Under the pieces are notes generated by a model that worked only from the letters and a program-made list of their open reading frames with translations, did not search any database and was not told where the DNA came from. The position numbers were made by a program, and so were the translations under genes. Source: an uncultured Acetatifactor sp. (GTDB lineage: Bacteria > Bacillota > Clostridia > Lachnospirales > Lachnospiraceae). From it: 64,000 nt of DNA. The stretch is taken from positions 434,001 to 498,000 of the forward strand of contig CAKRYI010000001.1 in assembly GCA_934426825.1 (NCBI GenBank), read 5' to 3'. Shown piece by piece: positions 1-9,175 of this stretch (positions within the stretch are counted from its first letter, which is position 1; the number at the start of each line of letters is the position of its first letter).

Positions 1-1378
1 CGAGACTTTCCGCACGCTCTCTCTGCGCCTCCGTAATCCAGATGGCAGGAAGGTGAAAGGACGGCTCAAACGTGGGAATACCGGAAATTTCTTCCTCCAC
101 ATACCCCGGATTCATCGCCATATAGTGGTCAAAAAGGATTTCTCCCTCGCTCACCTGAATACCCTTAATTTTGATAATATACTGATTGGGATTGAGCTGT
201 ATGTTATCCCTCAGACGGATAATCGGCACAACCGTTCCCAGTTCAAGCGCTATCTGGCGTCTTATCATAACCACACGGTCCAAAAGGTCGCCGCCCTGAT
301 TTACGTCAGCCAACGGAATAATTCCATAACCAAATTCCAGTTCTATCGGGTCTACCTGCAGCAGACTGTTGACATTCGGCTGCCGGATTTCCTCCGCTTC
401 CGCCTCCTCCGTGTCAACCTCCTGCTCTATCTCCGCAGTCTCGATAGTTCCCTGAATGTTTCTTCCTACAATAATAAATACCAGTCCCAGTCCTACAAAC
501 AGAATGGTATTTAACTTGGTGGCAAATCCCAGTGACGCCAGCATGATTCCCACCAGATAAAGCACCTTGGGAATACTGAAAAGCTGGCTGATTAACGTCG
601 TACCAAAATCCGCATCCTTGCTGCCCTTCGTCACCAGAATACCGGTTGACAGGGAAATAAGCAGGGAGGGAATCTGGCTCACCAGACCGTCACCGATGGT
701 TAAAATCGTGTACTTGTTCAGAGCGGTTGTCATATCCAGTCCCTGTCTTGTAACACCCATGGCAAGACCGCCCACAATATTGATAACCGTGATAATCAGA
801 CCTGCCACGGCATCTCCCTTTACATACTTAACGGCACCATCCATGGAACCGAAAAAGCTGGCTTCCTGCTGAATCTTGTCGCGGCGCTTTCTTGCCTCCG
901 CTTCCGTAATAGAGCCGGTATTCAAATCCGCATCAATCGCCATCTGCTTACCGGGCATAGCATCCAGCGTAAATCTTGCCGTTACCTCGGACACACGCTC
1001 GGAACCTTTGTTGATAACCATAAACTGAATCAGAATCAGGATAATAAACACGATGGAACCGATGATAATATCACCGCCGCCGACGTACTCACCGAAAGTC
1101 TGTACCACGTTACCCGCATCGCCGTTTTTCAGAATCAGCTTCGTGGACGATACGTTCAGCGCAATACGGAAAATAGTAGTGAACAACAGCATGGTAGGGT
1201 AAAATGACATGTCCAGAACTTCCTTGCTGAACATAGTTCCGAACAAAATCGTCAGTGCAACCGAAATGTTGATGGCAAGCAAGATGTCCAGCATCCATGA
1301 GGGGATAGAGACAATAAACATCAAAATTGCCGCCATGATATATAAAGCAATGCCTAAATCGGCTTTTTTTAATTTCAT
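1..1378 (-). CDS. flhA: Flagellar export gate protein FlhA (partial, N-terminal part)
   Basis: FlhA is the largest membrane subunit of the flagellar type III export gate, and its cytoplasmic domain forms a ring that docks chaperone-substrate complexes. The visible 459 residues start MKLKKADLG and show a run of hydrophobic segments through about residue 300. They include the conserved FHIPEP-family stretch around MPGKQMAIDADLN, and then the start of the cytoplasmic domain. The ATG at 1378 is preceded by GGAGAGGAG at good spacing. The gene is last in view in the fla operon, 18 bases after flhB. Its C-terminal part lies outside the window, so completeness cannot be judged. Identification is secure from the sequence and operon position. 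Confidence 0.96.
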   Translation of the reverse strand, partial: MKLKKADLGIALYIMAAILMFIVSIPSWMLDILLAINISVALTILFGTMFSKEVLDMSFYPTMLLFTTIFRIALNVSSTKLILKNGDAGNVVQTFGEYVGGGDIIIGSIVFIILILIQFMVINKGSERVSEVTARFTLDAMPGKQMAIDADLNTGSITEAEARKRRDKIQQEASFFGSMDGAVKYVKGDAVAGLIITVINIVGGLAMGVTRQGLDMTTALNKYTILTIGDGLVSQIPSLLISLSTGILVTKGSKDADFGTTLISQLFSIPKVLYLVGIMLASLGFATKLNTILFVGLGLVFIIVGRNIQGTIETAEIEQEVDTEEAEAEEIRQPNVNSLLQVDPIELEFGYGIIPLADVNQGGDLLDRVVMIRRQIALELGTVVPIIRLRDNIQLNPNQYIIKIKGIQVSEGEILFDHYMAMNPGYVEEEISGIPTFEPSFHLPAIWITEAQRERAESL

Positions 1379-1396
1379 GCTTTCGCTCCTCTCCTT

Positions 1397-2509
1397 TTAC
1401 ACTTTGCCCTGCAGATGGTACACAAAAGCAAGTACCTCCGCAACTGCCTGATACAGCTCCGGCGGAACCGCCTGTCCCACATCAACATTGGCGTACAGCA
1501 TACGCGCAAGCGGTTTATTCTCCACAATTTCAATGTGGTTTTCTCTCGCGACCTCTTTGATACGGGCCGCCAGAAAATCCTCACCCTTTGCAAGAACAAT
1601 GGGCGCATCCGCAACCTCCGGGTCATATTTGATTGCCACCGCATAATGGGTCGGGTTCGTAATAACCACATCCGCCTGCGGCAGATTCTGCATCATTCTT
1701 CTCTGGGAAGCCTCACGCATCTTCTGCCTGATTTTTCCCTTGACCTGCGGGTCTCCTTCCTGCTGCTTATACTCTTCCTTGACTTCCTGCTTGGTCATTC
1801 GCATATCCTTGCTGAATTTGAACTTCTGATATGTGAAATCCGCAACCGCAAATATCAGATAGACAATCGCAATCCGGATACCCATGTCCGTAGTTATCTG
1901 GGAAATCAGTCCGAGCGCCTGTGTCAGAGGCATATCGTACAGGGCAAACAAGAGGGACTCTTTGTCTTTTAAATAGCTATAACAAATATATACAATTATT
2001 AAAATTTTGACAATGGACTTAATCAGTTCCACCACGGAATTGGAGGAAAAAATTCTTTTAAATCCCGACATGGGACTTATTTTATTTAGCTTGGGCTGCA
2101 TCGGTTTGCCCGTAGGGTGCCAGCCCACCTGAATGGCGTCGCTCAAAAAAGCAACCACAAAGCCGATTACAAGCACAGGAGCCATAATGATAATCGTCTG
2201 CATCATCATTTCGCGGAAAACTATCTTTGCGTCATTCTGCGGCATATATCCCCGCCAGAAGGTGACGATTCCCGGTATTCTCCCGTAAATGTCGGAAAAT
2301 GTGGAAAGGAACTGGTTTCCCATATGTCCCACCCATATTTTCATCACCAGAAACAGGGCAAGAATACCAAACGCATTGGCAATCTCCCGGCTCTTCGCCA
2401 CCTGTCCTTCTTTTCTGGCATCCGACAGTTTTTTCTCTGTAGCGGGTTCTGTCTTTTCCCCGCCCTGTCCTTCTGCGGCAAAAAATTGCAGATTATACTC
2501 TAAAATCAA
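1397..2509 (-). CDS. flhB: Flagellar export switch protein FlhB
   Basis: FlhB sits in the inner-membrane export gate and switches substrate specificity from rod/hook to filament. The N-terminal sequence EYNLQFFA followed by GGEKTEPAT is the family signature. Hydrophobic segments follow, and the self-cleaving NPTH motif is at about residues 285-288 of 370. I chose a TTG start at 2509 because GGGAG lies seven bases upstream. The open frame extends further upstream to 2599, but that part runs inside fliR and has no family resemblance. The length fits FlhB (about 350-380 residues). The gene lies between fliR and flhA, as in other Firmicutes. Confidence 0.95.
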   Translation of the reverse strand: MILEYNLQFFAAEGQGGEKTEPATEKKLSDARKEGQVAKSREIANAFGILALFLVMKIWVGHMGNQFLSTFSDIYGRIPGIVTFWRGYMPQNDAKIVFREMMMQTIIIMAPVLVIGFVVAFLSDAIQVGWHPTGKPMQPKLNKISPMSGFKRIFSSNSVVELIKSIVKILIIVYICYSYLKDKESLLFALYDMPLTQALGLISQITTDMGIRIAIVYLIFAVADFTYQKFKFSKDMRMTKQEVKEEYKQQEGDPQVKGKIRQKMREASQRRMMQNLPQADVVITNPTHYAVAIKYDPEVADAPIVLAKGEDFLAARIKEVARENHIEIVENKPLARMLYANVDVGQAVPPELYQAVAEVLAFVYHLQGKV

Positions 2510-2540
2510 TGATTTACTCCCGTCAGTCAAGTCCCTTTTC

Positions 2541-3326
2541 TCAGGGTAACATTCCGTCCACAAAAGCCGTAACCATCTTCTGCATCTCCTGAAATACAAA
2601 ATCAGCAGCGCCCGGCAGCATGCCCGTTGTCAAAAGCATTACTCCCAGACCGGTCATAATCTTAAGCTGGATACCTACGGAAAACATGTTCATCTGCGGT
2701 GACACCTTCGTCATCACACCCAAAATGGCATTCAAAAGCAGTGTCACGCAAAATACCGGTAACACAATACGGAATCCGATAATCACATAGTCACCCATAA
2801 ACGTGATGACCGAATTCAACAGGGCGTCCGCATGAAACACCGCACCGTTTACCGGTATCAGGGTAAAGGTATCGGCAATCGCCCCGAAAAGGTATCGATA
2901 CATTCCGGTCGCTATCAAAAGCAGCATGAAAACATACTGGTAAAGCACACCGGAAATACTGGTATTTTCTTTTGTCGCCGGGTCTAACAGGGTTGCCATG
3001 GACAATCCCGTCTCCATATCGATAATGGAACCGGCAAAGTTCACAATGGAAGTACAGACATTTGCCCCCAGTCCGATAATCAGACCGGTAATGGCTTCCT
3101 TCATTACAATCAGGGCATATTCCAAAACAGTATCAAATACCACTGCTCCCCCTGGTGTCAGCACCTGATACAATAGAATCGCCGTGAAAACGCTGATTCC
3201 TATCCGGATTCTTGCGGGGGTATTCCCCAAACCGAAAAAGGGAGCAATAAACACAAAGCAGGATACTCTGGTTAAAATCAGTAAAAAATATTCCAAATCA
3301 TATATGGAAAATGAAAAGTTAATCAT
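2541..3326 (-). CDS. fliR: Flagellar biosynthetic protein FliR
   Basis: FliR is a polytopic core subunit of the FliPQR export gate. The 261-residue product is strongly hydrophobic, with about six predicted membrane segments. It carries family features such as the FFGLGNTPARIRIG stretch near residue 30 and a conserved METGLSMATLLDP loop near residue 105. The length is normal for the family. It follows fliQ by 12 bases and precedes flhB, the standard order. Confidence 0.95.
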   Translation of the reverse strand: MINFSFSIYDLEYFLLILTRVSCFVFIAPFFGLGNTPARIRIGISVFTAILLYQVLTPGGAVVFDTVLEYALIVMKEAITGLIIGLGANVCTSIVNFAGSIIDMETGLSMATLLDPATKENTSISGVLYQYVFMLLLIATGMYRYLFGAIADTFTLIPVNGAVFHADALLNSVITFMGDYVIIGFRIVLPVFCVTLLLNAILGVMTKVSPQMNMFSVGIQLKIMTGLGVMLLTTGMLPGAADFVFQEMQKMVTAFVDGMLP

Positions 3327-3338
3327 AAACTTGCTCCG

Positions 3339-3611
3339 CTACCTGTGTATGTAAAGGCTGAAATCCGACCATAGCTGCGTGGTGTAATCCACCAGCGTTT
3401 CCATCATCCACGGTCCAAGCACCATTAATGCCACAAACACACAAATAATTTTCGGAACAAAGGTAAGTGTCTGTTCCTGAATGGACGTCACCGTCTGGAA
3501 AATACTGATAACCAGACCGATAATCAACGACACCAGCAGAACAGGCAGCGATACTTCCACAATTACATACAGCGCGCGGTTAGCCATTTCCGCAACAGCA
3601 TCTATCGTCAT
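3339..3611 (-). CDS. fliQ: Flagellar biosynthetic protein FliQ
   Basis: FliQ is a small two-helix subunit of the FliPQR export gate. The 90-residue product has two hydrophobic helices, at about residues 17-40 and 55-75, and the conserved FQTVTSIQEQTLTFVPK stretch between them. That stretch is diagnostic of FliQ/SctS. The size matches the family, and the gene lies between fliP and fliR in the expected order. Confidence 0.96.
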   Translation of the reverse strand: MTIDAVAEMANRALYVIVEVSLPVLLVSLIIGLVISIFQTVTSIQEQTLTFVPKIICVFVALMVLGPWMMETLVDYTTQLWSDFSLYIHR

Positions 3612-3636
3612 GAATCCACTTCCTCTCTACGGTATG

Positions 3637-4500
3637 TCAGTAAAATGTCTTAACCAGTTCCCCGATAACTAACGCCCAGCCATCCGCCAGCACGAACAAC
3701 AAAATTTTGAACGGCATGGAAATCGTGGTCGGCGGCAGCATCATCATACCCATACTCATAAGGGTGGACGCTACAACCATGTCGATGACAATAAACGGTA
3801 TGTATATCATAAAACCAATCCAGAAGGCAGTTCGCAGCTCACTAATCATAAAGCTGGGCACCAGCACCGAATTGGGTATGGTCTCAATATTTCCGTCCCA
3901 TTCCTTGCCGGCAATATCCATAAACAACTGCACATCCTTAAGCTGGGTCTGCGGGTACATAAACTCGCGAAGCGGCGCCATTCCCTTTTCAAACGCCTCA
4001 TCCTGCTCAATCTCTCCCTGTTCAAAGGGAACAATCGCCTCATCATACACCCTCGTAATCGTCGGCTCCATAATAAAGAAAGTCAGAATTAACGCCAGAC
4101 CAATCAATATCTGGTTTGGCGGTGCAGTCTGCGTATTCAGAGCCGAACGGGTGAAATGCAGCACTATGATGATTCGGGTAAACGAGGTCATCATAATAAT
4201 GAGAGTCGGAGCAAGCGCAATCAAAGTCAGGATAAGCAGTATTCTGAGTGCACCGTTTAGCTGACCGTTTCCCTCATTATAGGTAACTGTTACCATATTC
4301 GCTGTATTCAGCGTATTTAATTCCTGCGGGGTCTGGGCGGTTCCGGGCGGATTGATTACGGTGGAGGTTTCTGTCTCCCCGGTTAAATGTCTCTCCGATG
4401 CTTTTACCGTCATTCCCCTTTGAATACACAATATGCCTACCGTAACCAGCAGGCATATTGCTAATATTATGTGTTTTCCAGTAAATTTTTTGCTCTTCAT
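3637..4500 (-). CDS. fliP: Flagellar biosynthetic protein FliP
   Basis: FliP forms the pentameric core of the export gate. The 287-residue product begins with a hydrophobic segment that may be a cleavable signal peptide (residues 10-32). A polar stretch follows, and then the FliP/SctR membrane core with LIIMMTSFTRIIIVLHFTR near residue 100 and MPFKILLFVLADGW near the C-terminus. The start follows the fliO stop by six bases, with AGGA upstream. The identification is robust. Confidence 0.96.
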   Translation of the reverse strand: MKSKKFTGKHIILAICLLVTVGILCIQRGMTVKASERHLTGETETSTVINPPGTAQTPQELNTLNTANMVTVTYNEGNGQLNGALRILLILTLIALAPTLIIMMTSFTRIIIVLHFTRSALNTQTAPPNQILIGLALILTFFIMEPTITRVYDEAIVPFEQGEIEQDEAFEKGMAPLREFMYPQTQLKDVQLFMDIAGKEWDGNIETIPNSVLVPSFMISELRTAFWIGFMIYIPFIVIDMVVASTLMSMGMMMLPPTTISMPFKILLFVLADGWALVIGELVKTFY

Positions 4501-4506
4501 ATGTTC

Positions 4507-4908
4507 CTATTCGTCCTTATCCTCCGGCTCCTTTTCAGTGTCGGGGGAATCACTGGAATTTTTCCGAATCATTGCCTTTGCAAACAAATCCGTAAAGGTG
4601 GCGCTTCCACTCTTGCCGTCCGTAAACGTAAGCTGCTCTTTGGGCACCTCTCCCAACATGGTGACGGTGTCCTTGCATACGGCAACAGCCATATAAGTCT
4701 CACCAACCCGCACAAGCTGAACATACTTGTTGCTGCCGATACGGGTTGTTTCCACCACTTCAATATTGGAGTTTACGCCCTGCTGCTTCTGATAGCTGGC
4801 AATCCATTTTGTAACCCATGCTGTCACCGCCAGCACAAGCACAAAAATGAGGAGAACGGTAACAAGCTGCAGATAACTGCCGCTTCTGCCACTCAACAGT
4901 ACCGCCAT
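4507..4908 (-). CDS. fliO: Flagellar biosynthetic protein FliO
   Basis: FliO is a single-pass membrane protein that helps FliP assemble. The 133-residue product has one membrane segment at about residues 13-35. A small beta-rich domain follows, with IEVVETTRIGSNKYVQLVRVG, the typical FliO/FliZ pattern. The tail is acidic (ending DTEKEPEDKDE). The start codon overlaps the cheY stop by one base (TAATG), suggesting translational coupling. The family diverges quickly, so the call rests on the domain pattern plus the position before fliP. Confidence 0.9.
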   Translation of the reverse strand: MAVLLSGRSGSYLQLVTVLLIFVLVLAVTAWVTKWIASYQKQQGVNSNIEVVETTRIGSNKYVQLVRVGETYMAVAVCKDTVTMLGEVPKEQLTFTDGKSGSATFTDLFAKAMIRKNSSDSPDTEKEPEDKDE

Positions 4909-5270
4909 TAACCGATTACCTTCTTAACGGCTTCAATAACACGCTCCGCCTGGAAAGGCTTTACGATAAAGTCCTTGGCACCTGCCTGAATGGACTCGAT
5001 AACCATCGCCTGCTGTCCCATTGCAGAACACATGATAACCAGCGCACCGCCGTCAATCTTCTTAATCTCTTTCAGCGCCTGAATACCATCCATCTCCGGC
5101 ATGGTAATATCCATAAGTACCAGATCCGGGCTTACTTCCTTAAATTTCTCTACAGCTTTCAGTCCATTTTCTGCCTCGCCTGCTACATTGTAGCCGTTCT
5201 TGGTCAGGATGTCCTTAATCATCATTCTCATAAAAGCCGCATCATCACAAATTAAAATATTCTTTGCCAT
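4908..5270 (-). CDS. cheY: CheY-type single-domain response regulator
   Basis: This is a stand-alone receiver domain of 120 residues that, when phosphorylated, binds the flagellar switch and changes rotation. The acidic pocket is D9/D10, the phosphoacceptor is D54 in LVLMDITMPE, the switch Ser is in IMCSAMGQ near residue 82, and the conserved Lys is K104 in FIVKPF. I chose the ATG at 5270 rather than 5285 because GGAGG lies eight bases upstream. A cheY between fliY and fliO is the normal Firmicutes layout. No cheA or other chemotaxis genes are seen in the window. Confidence 0.94.
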   Translation of the reverse strand: MAKNILICDDAAFMRMMIKDILTKNGYNVAGEAENGLKAVEKFKEVSPDLVLMDITMPEMDGIQALKEIKKIDGGALVIMCSAMGQQAMVIESIQAGAKDFIVKPFQAERVIEAVKKVIG

Positions 5271-5319
5271 ATAAGTATCCTCCATTTGCTTTTCGCATCT
5301 GTTTTTGGTTAATCCATTT

Positions 5320-6747
5320 CTACTTAATGATTTCTGTTACTCTGACACCAAAGCTCTCTTCAATTACTACTACCTCTCCTTTGGCGACAAACTTTCCGTT
5401 TACAAGTACGTCTATCGGCTCACCGGCAATTCTGTCTAACTCTATAATCGTTCCCGGTGCAAAGTTGAGAATTTCTGAAATAGACTTTGTTGTCCGTCCC
5501 AGTTCCACTGTAACTTCCAGCGGCACATCCATAATCAATCCGATATTCTCCTGCCCTGCGGCACCGCCTGCCGGATCGGAGAAATTCTGGAATTGTGCAG
5601 GCTGTATATTGACATTCTGCATATTCATCTGAGGTGCTGCTCCCATGGCATTCATTCCCATCTGGTTCATGCTGCCCATCATGGGGTTCATTCCCATCTG
5701 GTTCATGCTGCCCATCATGGGGTTCATTCCCATCTGGTTCATGCCGCCCATCATAGGATTCATTCCCATCTGGTTTATGCCGCCCATCATAGGATTCATT
5801 CCCATCTGGCTCATGTCGCCCATCATGGGATTTGCTCCCTGCCGGCTCATGTCGCCCATTGCCGCGCCACTCTGTACTGCTGAGTTATTCATACTGCTTT
5901 CCTGTGGCGTAGGCGGCGCTGCCGCTGCAGGTGCGGGTGCAGGTGCCGGCTGCGGTGCGGGTGCACTCTTTTCGATTTCTGCTGTCTGTGTATTGATAAA
6001 AGTATCAACCAGTTTGCGTGCAAATTCAATGGGGTATAACTGCATCAGACTGCTGTCCACCAAATCGTCTATCTGCATTCTGAACGAAATCTTTACAAAC
6101 GTACCCCCTAGGAATGGAGCAACATCTGCTCCGTCCTTATATTGCGTCAAATCAACCAGCGAAGAATCCGGTGGACTGATATCAATAGTTGTTTTGAGCA
6201 TTGTTCCGAGGGAGGTGGCTGCCGAACCCATCATCTGGTTCATTGCCTCCGAAATTGCACTCAGGTGTAATTCTCCCAGTTCCCCATCCGTATTGGTTCC
6301 GTCGCCTCCCATCATCAAGTCGGCAATTACCTTTACGTCGTGTTCTTTCAGTACCAGAATATTGGTACCGTCCAAACCCTTTGTGTACTTAATCTGTATA
6401 AATACACAGGGTTTTTCGTAATCTCCCAGCAGCGTATCCCATGTAGCCAGTGTAACAACCGGTGTTGTAATATTTACTTTTCGGTTTACCAGCGAATACA
6501 GGGTGGTTGCTGAAGACCCCATACTGATATTCGCAACCTCTCCTATTGCATCCTTCTCTACATCCGTCAGTAACTCCTCCTGCACTGCAGGTTGTGGTTC
6601 TGCCGGACTCTCTACAGAATCCTGCGCCGGTGTAGTGTCTGCTACAGGTTCCGTAGCACCTGTCTGTTCTCCGGCTGCACTGTCGCCCGAAAGGTCCATG
6701 CCGCTAAGTAGCGCATTTATCTCGTCTTGAGACAGCATTCCATCCAT
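5320..6747 (-). CDS. fliY: Flagellar switch protein FliY (CheC-like phosphatase domain plus FliN domain) with Met-rich repeat linker
   Basis: FliY is part of the C-ring and can dephosphorylate CheY-P. The 475-residue product has an N-terminal peptide, MLSQDEINALLSG, like that of FliM. A CheC-type region (about 60-265) carries two phosphatase-like helices, around EKDAIGEVANISMG and HLSAISEAMNQMMG. A Pro/Ala stretch follows, then a Met/Asn/Gly-rich tandem repeat (about 295-370), and a C-terminal SpoA/FliN domain (about 390-475). GGAGG lies eight bases before the start. fliM ends four bases upstream. The domain order is normal for FliY. The repeat linker is unusual and is listed separately. Confidence 0.94.
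   Translation of the reverse strand: MDGMLSQDEINALLSGMDLSGDSAAGEQTGATEPVADTTPAQDSVESPAEPQPAVQEELLTDVEKDAIGEVANISMGSSATTLYSLVNRKVNITTPVVTLATWDTLLGDYEKPCVFIQIKYTKGLDGTNILVLKEHDVKVIADLMMGGDGTNTDGELGELHLSAISEAMNQMMGSAATSLGTMLKTTIDISPPDSSLVDLTQYKDGADVAPFLGGTFVKISFRMQIDDLVDSSLMQLYPIEFARKLVDTFINTQTAEIEKSAPAPQPAPAPAPAAAAPPTPQESSMNNSAVQSGAAMGDMSRQGANPMMGDMSQMGMNPMMGGINQMGMNPMMGGMNQMGMNPMMGSMNQMGMNPMMGSMNQMGMNAMGAAPQMNMQNVNIQPAQFQNFSDPAGGAAGQENIGLIMDVPLEVTVELGRTTKSISEILNFAPGTIIELDRIAGEPIDVLVNGKFVAKGEVVVIEESFGVRVTEIIK
5647..5862 (-). repeat. 36-bp tandem repeat inside fliY (six units)
   Basis: Six in-frame 36-bp units encode a 12-residue motif of the form MGxMNQMGMNPM. The four central units are nearly identical in DNA, spaced exactly 36 bases apart, and the outer units have diverged. 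The array makes a flexible Met-rich linker between the CheC-like and FliN domains. Units this similar can change in number by slippage or recombination. Confidence 0.9.
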
Positions 6748-6750
6748 AGA

Positions 6751-7731
6751 TTACTCCTCCTCTCTGATTACCGATGTAATCCGGACGGCATATGTATCTT
6801 GATTTGCGCCGGGCAAAGCGGTAAACTTTCTGATATTTCCTACATAGATGTCCATGTCGTTGTCAACCTTGGTATCTAAGCGGATGCAGTCTCCGACCTG
6901 CAGATTCATAAAATCGGAAACCGATATAGTGCTCCTGCCAAGTATTGCTTTGACAGGAATATCCACCTTTCGGATAAGGGACTCAATGTAGTTCTCATAA
7001 TTTTCATCCCTGTTCTCCTGCATGGTAGAAAACCAATATTTGGTATTCAGTTTATCCATGACCTCTTCCAGAGTAAAGAACGGAAGACAAATATTTACAA
7101 AGCCTTCTACATCTCCTATTTTCACATTCAATGTAACAATGGCTATCATGTCGTTTGGTGCAATCACCTGTGCAAACTGTGGATTAGTCTCCACTCTGTT
7201 AAGCACCGGTGCAATATCTACCACGTTTTTCCATGGTTCTCTCAAAAGCTGTGTCATCATAACCAGTATTTTCTGTAATATGATTAATTCAATTTCCGAA
7301 AATTCCCTGGTCTTTTCCAACGGAACGCCGTTTCCACCAAGCATCCTGTCCAACATGGCGTATCCGAGATTGGTCGCCAAATCAATGATAATGGATCCGT
7401 TGAGCGGTGCAAAATTTACAATTCCCAAAATAACGGGGTTGGAAAGTGCGTTCGTAAATTCACTGTAGGTTACCGTTTCCGAACTCGCCACCGCTACCTG
7501 TACGTTCTTGCGCAGGTACAGCGGAAGGTTGGTGGACAAAAGTCTTCCATAATGTTCAAAAATGATTTCCAGTGTCCTTAGATGCTCTTTTGAGAATTTT
7601 GTAGGTCGGCTAAAGTCATAATCCTTAACTTTTTTTTCTTCTTCTCCCTGCATCTGGTCAACATCAAGTTCTCCGGACGCTAACGACGCAAGCAGATTGT
7701 CTATCTCGCTCTGTGAAAGAACCTCACCCAC
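6751..7731 (-). CDS. fliM: Flagellar motor switch protein FliM
   Basis: FliM links the FliG ring to FliN/FliY and binds CheY-P. The 326-residue product has the N-terminal CheY-binding peptide LSQSEIDNLLASL. The middle CheC-like domain begins around YDFSRPTKFSKEHLRTLE, and the C-terminal SpoA domain covers roughly residues 245-320. The start is GTG, with GGAGGTGA six bases upstream. The gene follows fliL and precedes fliY. Confidence 0.96.
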   Translation of the reverse strand: MGEVLSQSEIDNLLASLASGELDVDQMQGEEEKKVKDYDFSRPTKFSKEHLRTLEIIFEHYGRLLSTNLPLYLRKNVQVAVASSETVTYSEFTNALSNPVILGIVNFAPLNGSIIIDLATNLGYAMLDRMLGGNGVPLEKTREFSEIELIILQKILVMMTQLLREPWKNVVDIAPVLNRVETNPQFAQVIAPNDMIAIVTLNVKIGDVEGFVNICLPFFTLEEVMDKLNTKYWFSTMQENRDENYENYIESLIRKVDIPVKAILGRSTISVSDFMNLQVGDCIRLDTKVDNDMDIYVGNIRKFTALPGANQDTYAVRITSVIREEE

Positions 7732-7770
7732 AAATTCTCACCTCCTGTCAGCATAATATTGTCAATGGTC

Positions 7771-8295
7771 TCAACCGTACTTGATATTGTTGATTGAAAC
7801 CTGATAGATGAAATCCGATTGGAACAACTGCTGGATTGCGGTGAGAATCTCCGCTTTCAGTCCTTCATAATCATCCCTGCACTCACTCTCTGTATGTGCG
7901 GACACCACAGAGGTAATTGCATCCTTTATCAGACTCTCTCTCTCCGATAAATCACTGTACTTCTTGTAGTCTTTGTTCTTAGTGTCCATGGAAAGAGCTA
8001 TCTCCATTACAATATAGCTTTGTTTGCTCTTGCCGTCCGCCGTAACCTCGGCAGCAAGAGGAATGGTCATCGCACCGTTTAAGTTGTACACTTCCGTATC
8101 CGCCAAAGACACTTTGGGTGCACCGTCATCCTCGCCGGGAGTGGCAAGTTCCAGATTCATTACCGTAGCAATGTTTGTCACCAGTTCAGCCGTCTTTTTG
8201 TTGGTACTCATAACGCTGAACATCAGCACGCCCGTCAATGCGATATTCACAATCAGTAGTGCCAGAATCAGCACCGTCAATAGATTCTTTTTCAT
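7771..8295 (-). CDS. fliL: Flagellar basal body-associated protein FliL
   Basis: FliL is a single-pass inner-membrane protein that surrounds or stabilises stator units. The 174-residue product has one N-terminal membrane helix (about residues 5-30). An extracytoplasmic domain follows, with the FliL pattern of a conserved alpha/beta fold ending FIYQVSINNIKYG. The family has low sequence conservation. Size, topology and position between motB and fliM support the call. Confidence 0.88.
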   Translation of the reverse strand: MKKNLLTVLILALLIVNIALTGVLMFSVMSTNKKTAELVTNIATVMNLELATPGEDDGAPKVSLADTEVYNLNGAMTIPLAAEVTADGKSKQSYIVMEIALSMDTKNKDYKKYSDLSERESLIKDAITSVVSAHTESECRDDYEGLKAEILTAIQQLFQSDFIYQVSINNIKYG

Positions 8296-8347
8296 ATTCG
8301 CTTCACCTTTCTGTCCGGATTTCCAGTTACCGGTCGCATCCGTGTTG

Positions 8348-9175
8348 TCAGTTTCCGGTGGAAGGATTATATATCTTTATTTCAACCCTTCTGTTTTTGC
8401 TTCTTCCCTCTTCTGTCGAGTTGTCAGCTATCGGAACTCTCTGTCCCATTCCGGCATGTTTTAACTTTGCCGGGTCAAGTGCTGTGTTATCCACCAGATA
8501 ATGGAAAACCGTAAGCGCTCTCGCACTGCTCAGTTCCTCGTTGTCCGCATATTTGGTCGTATGAATCGGAACATTGTCCGTATGACCTTCTATTTCAATG
8601 GTGCTTCCGCCGTACCGCTCCAAAATCACACCGACTTTGTCAAGCACCTGCTTGGACTCTTCTTTTAACTCCGCACTTCCCGAATCAAATAAAAGTGCGC
8701 CTTTCATGGAGAGCTGTACATACTGCTCTGTAAACGTAACCTGAATCTGGTCGGTCATATTGCTCTCCGTTACAGCTTCCTGTACCGTTTCCGCCAGTTG
8801 TTCGTTATTTTTCAGGTTCTGTTCCTTCACCACCTCTTCGGCCTTATCGCCGGAGTATTCATACTCTCCTAATTTGTCGGACTGTTCATCACTGTCCTCA
8901 CTCTTCCCCATACTGTTGATATACTCGTCCAACTCATTTAACTGGCTTACGCCGTTACTAATCAGGATTCCGTCGCCGATAGCCGTAGCCCCCGCATCGA
9001 AAATACTGAATGAATTGTTCATGGCAGCCACCATGGCATCATACTTGGCTTCATCCACATTGGACATGGAAAACAGCATAACAAAGAAGCAGAGCAGCAG
9101 ATTCATCAAGTCGCTGAATGTATTCATCCACGCCGGTGAACCGGGTGCCGGCGTTTCTTCCCTGCGCCTCGCCAT
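8348..9175 (-). CDS. motB: Flagellar stator protein MotB (OmpA/MotB family)
   Basis: MotB anchors the proton- or sodium-driven stator to peptidoglycan. The 275-residue product has a short cytoplasmic N-terminus (PAPGSPAWMNTFSDLMNLLL) containing the ion-binding Asp, followed by one membrane helix. A linker and a C-terminal OmpA-like domain follow, with IEIEGHTDNVPI and RALTVFHYLVD motifs. The start codon overlaps the motA stop by one base. Which ion is used cannot be decided from the sequence alone. Confidence 0.94.
   Translation of the reverse strand: MARRREETPAPGSPAWMNTFSDLMNLLLCFFVMLFSMSNVDEAKYDAMVAAMNNSFSIFDAGATAIGDGILISNGVSQLNELDEYINSMGKSEDSDEQSDKLGEYEYSGDKAEEVVKEQNLKNNEQLAETVQEAVTESNMTDQIQVTFTEQYVQLSMKGALLFDSGSAELKEESKQVLDKVGVILERYGGSTIEIEGHTDNVPIHTTKYADNEELSSARALTVFHYLVDNTALDPAKLKHAGMGQRVPIADNSTEEGRSKNRRVEIKIYNPSTGN

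Noticed and set aside
5647..5862. Possible CRISPR (36-bp periodicity)
   Set aside because: Contiguous repeats without spacers and in frame with fliY.
5645..6421. Long plus-strand hydrophobic open frame opposite fliY
   Set aside because: It is the antisense of the Met-rich repeat and has no ribosome site or family resemblance; fliY is certain on the other strand.
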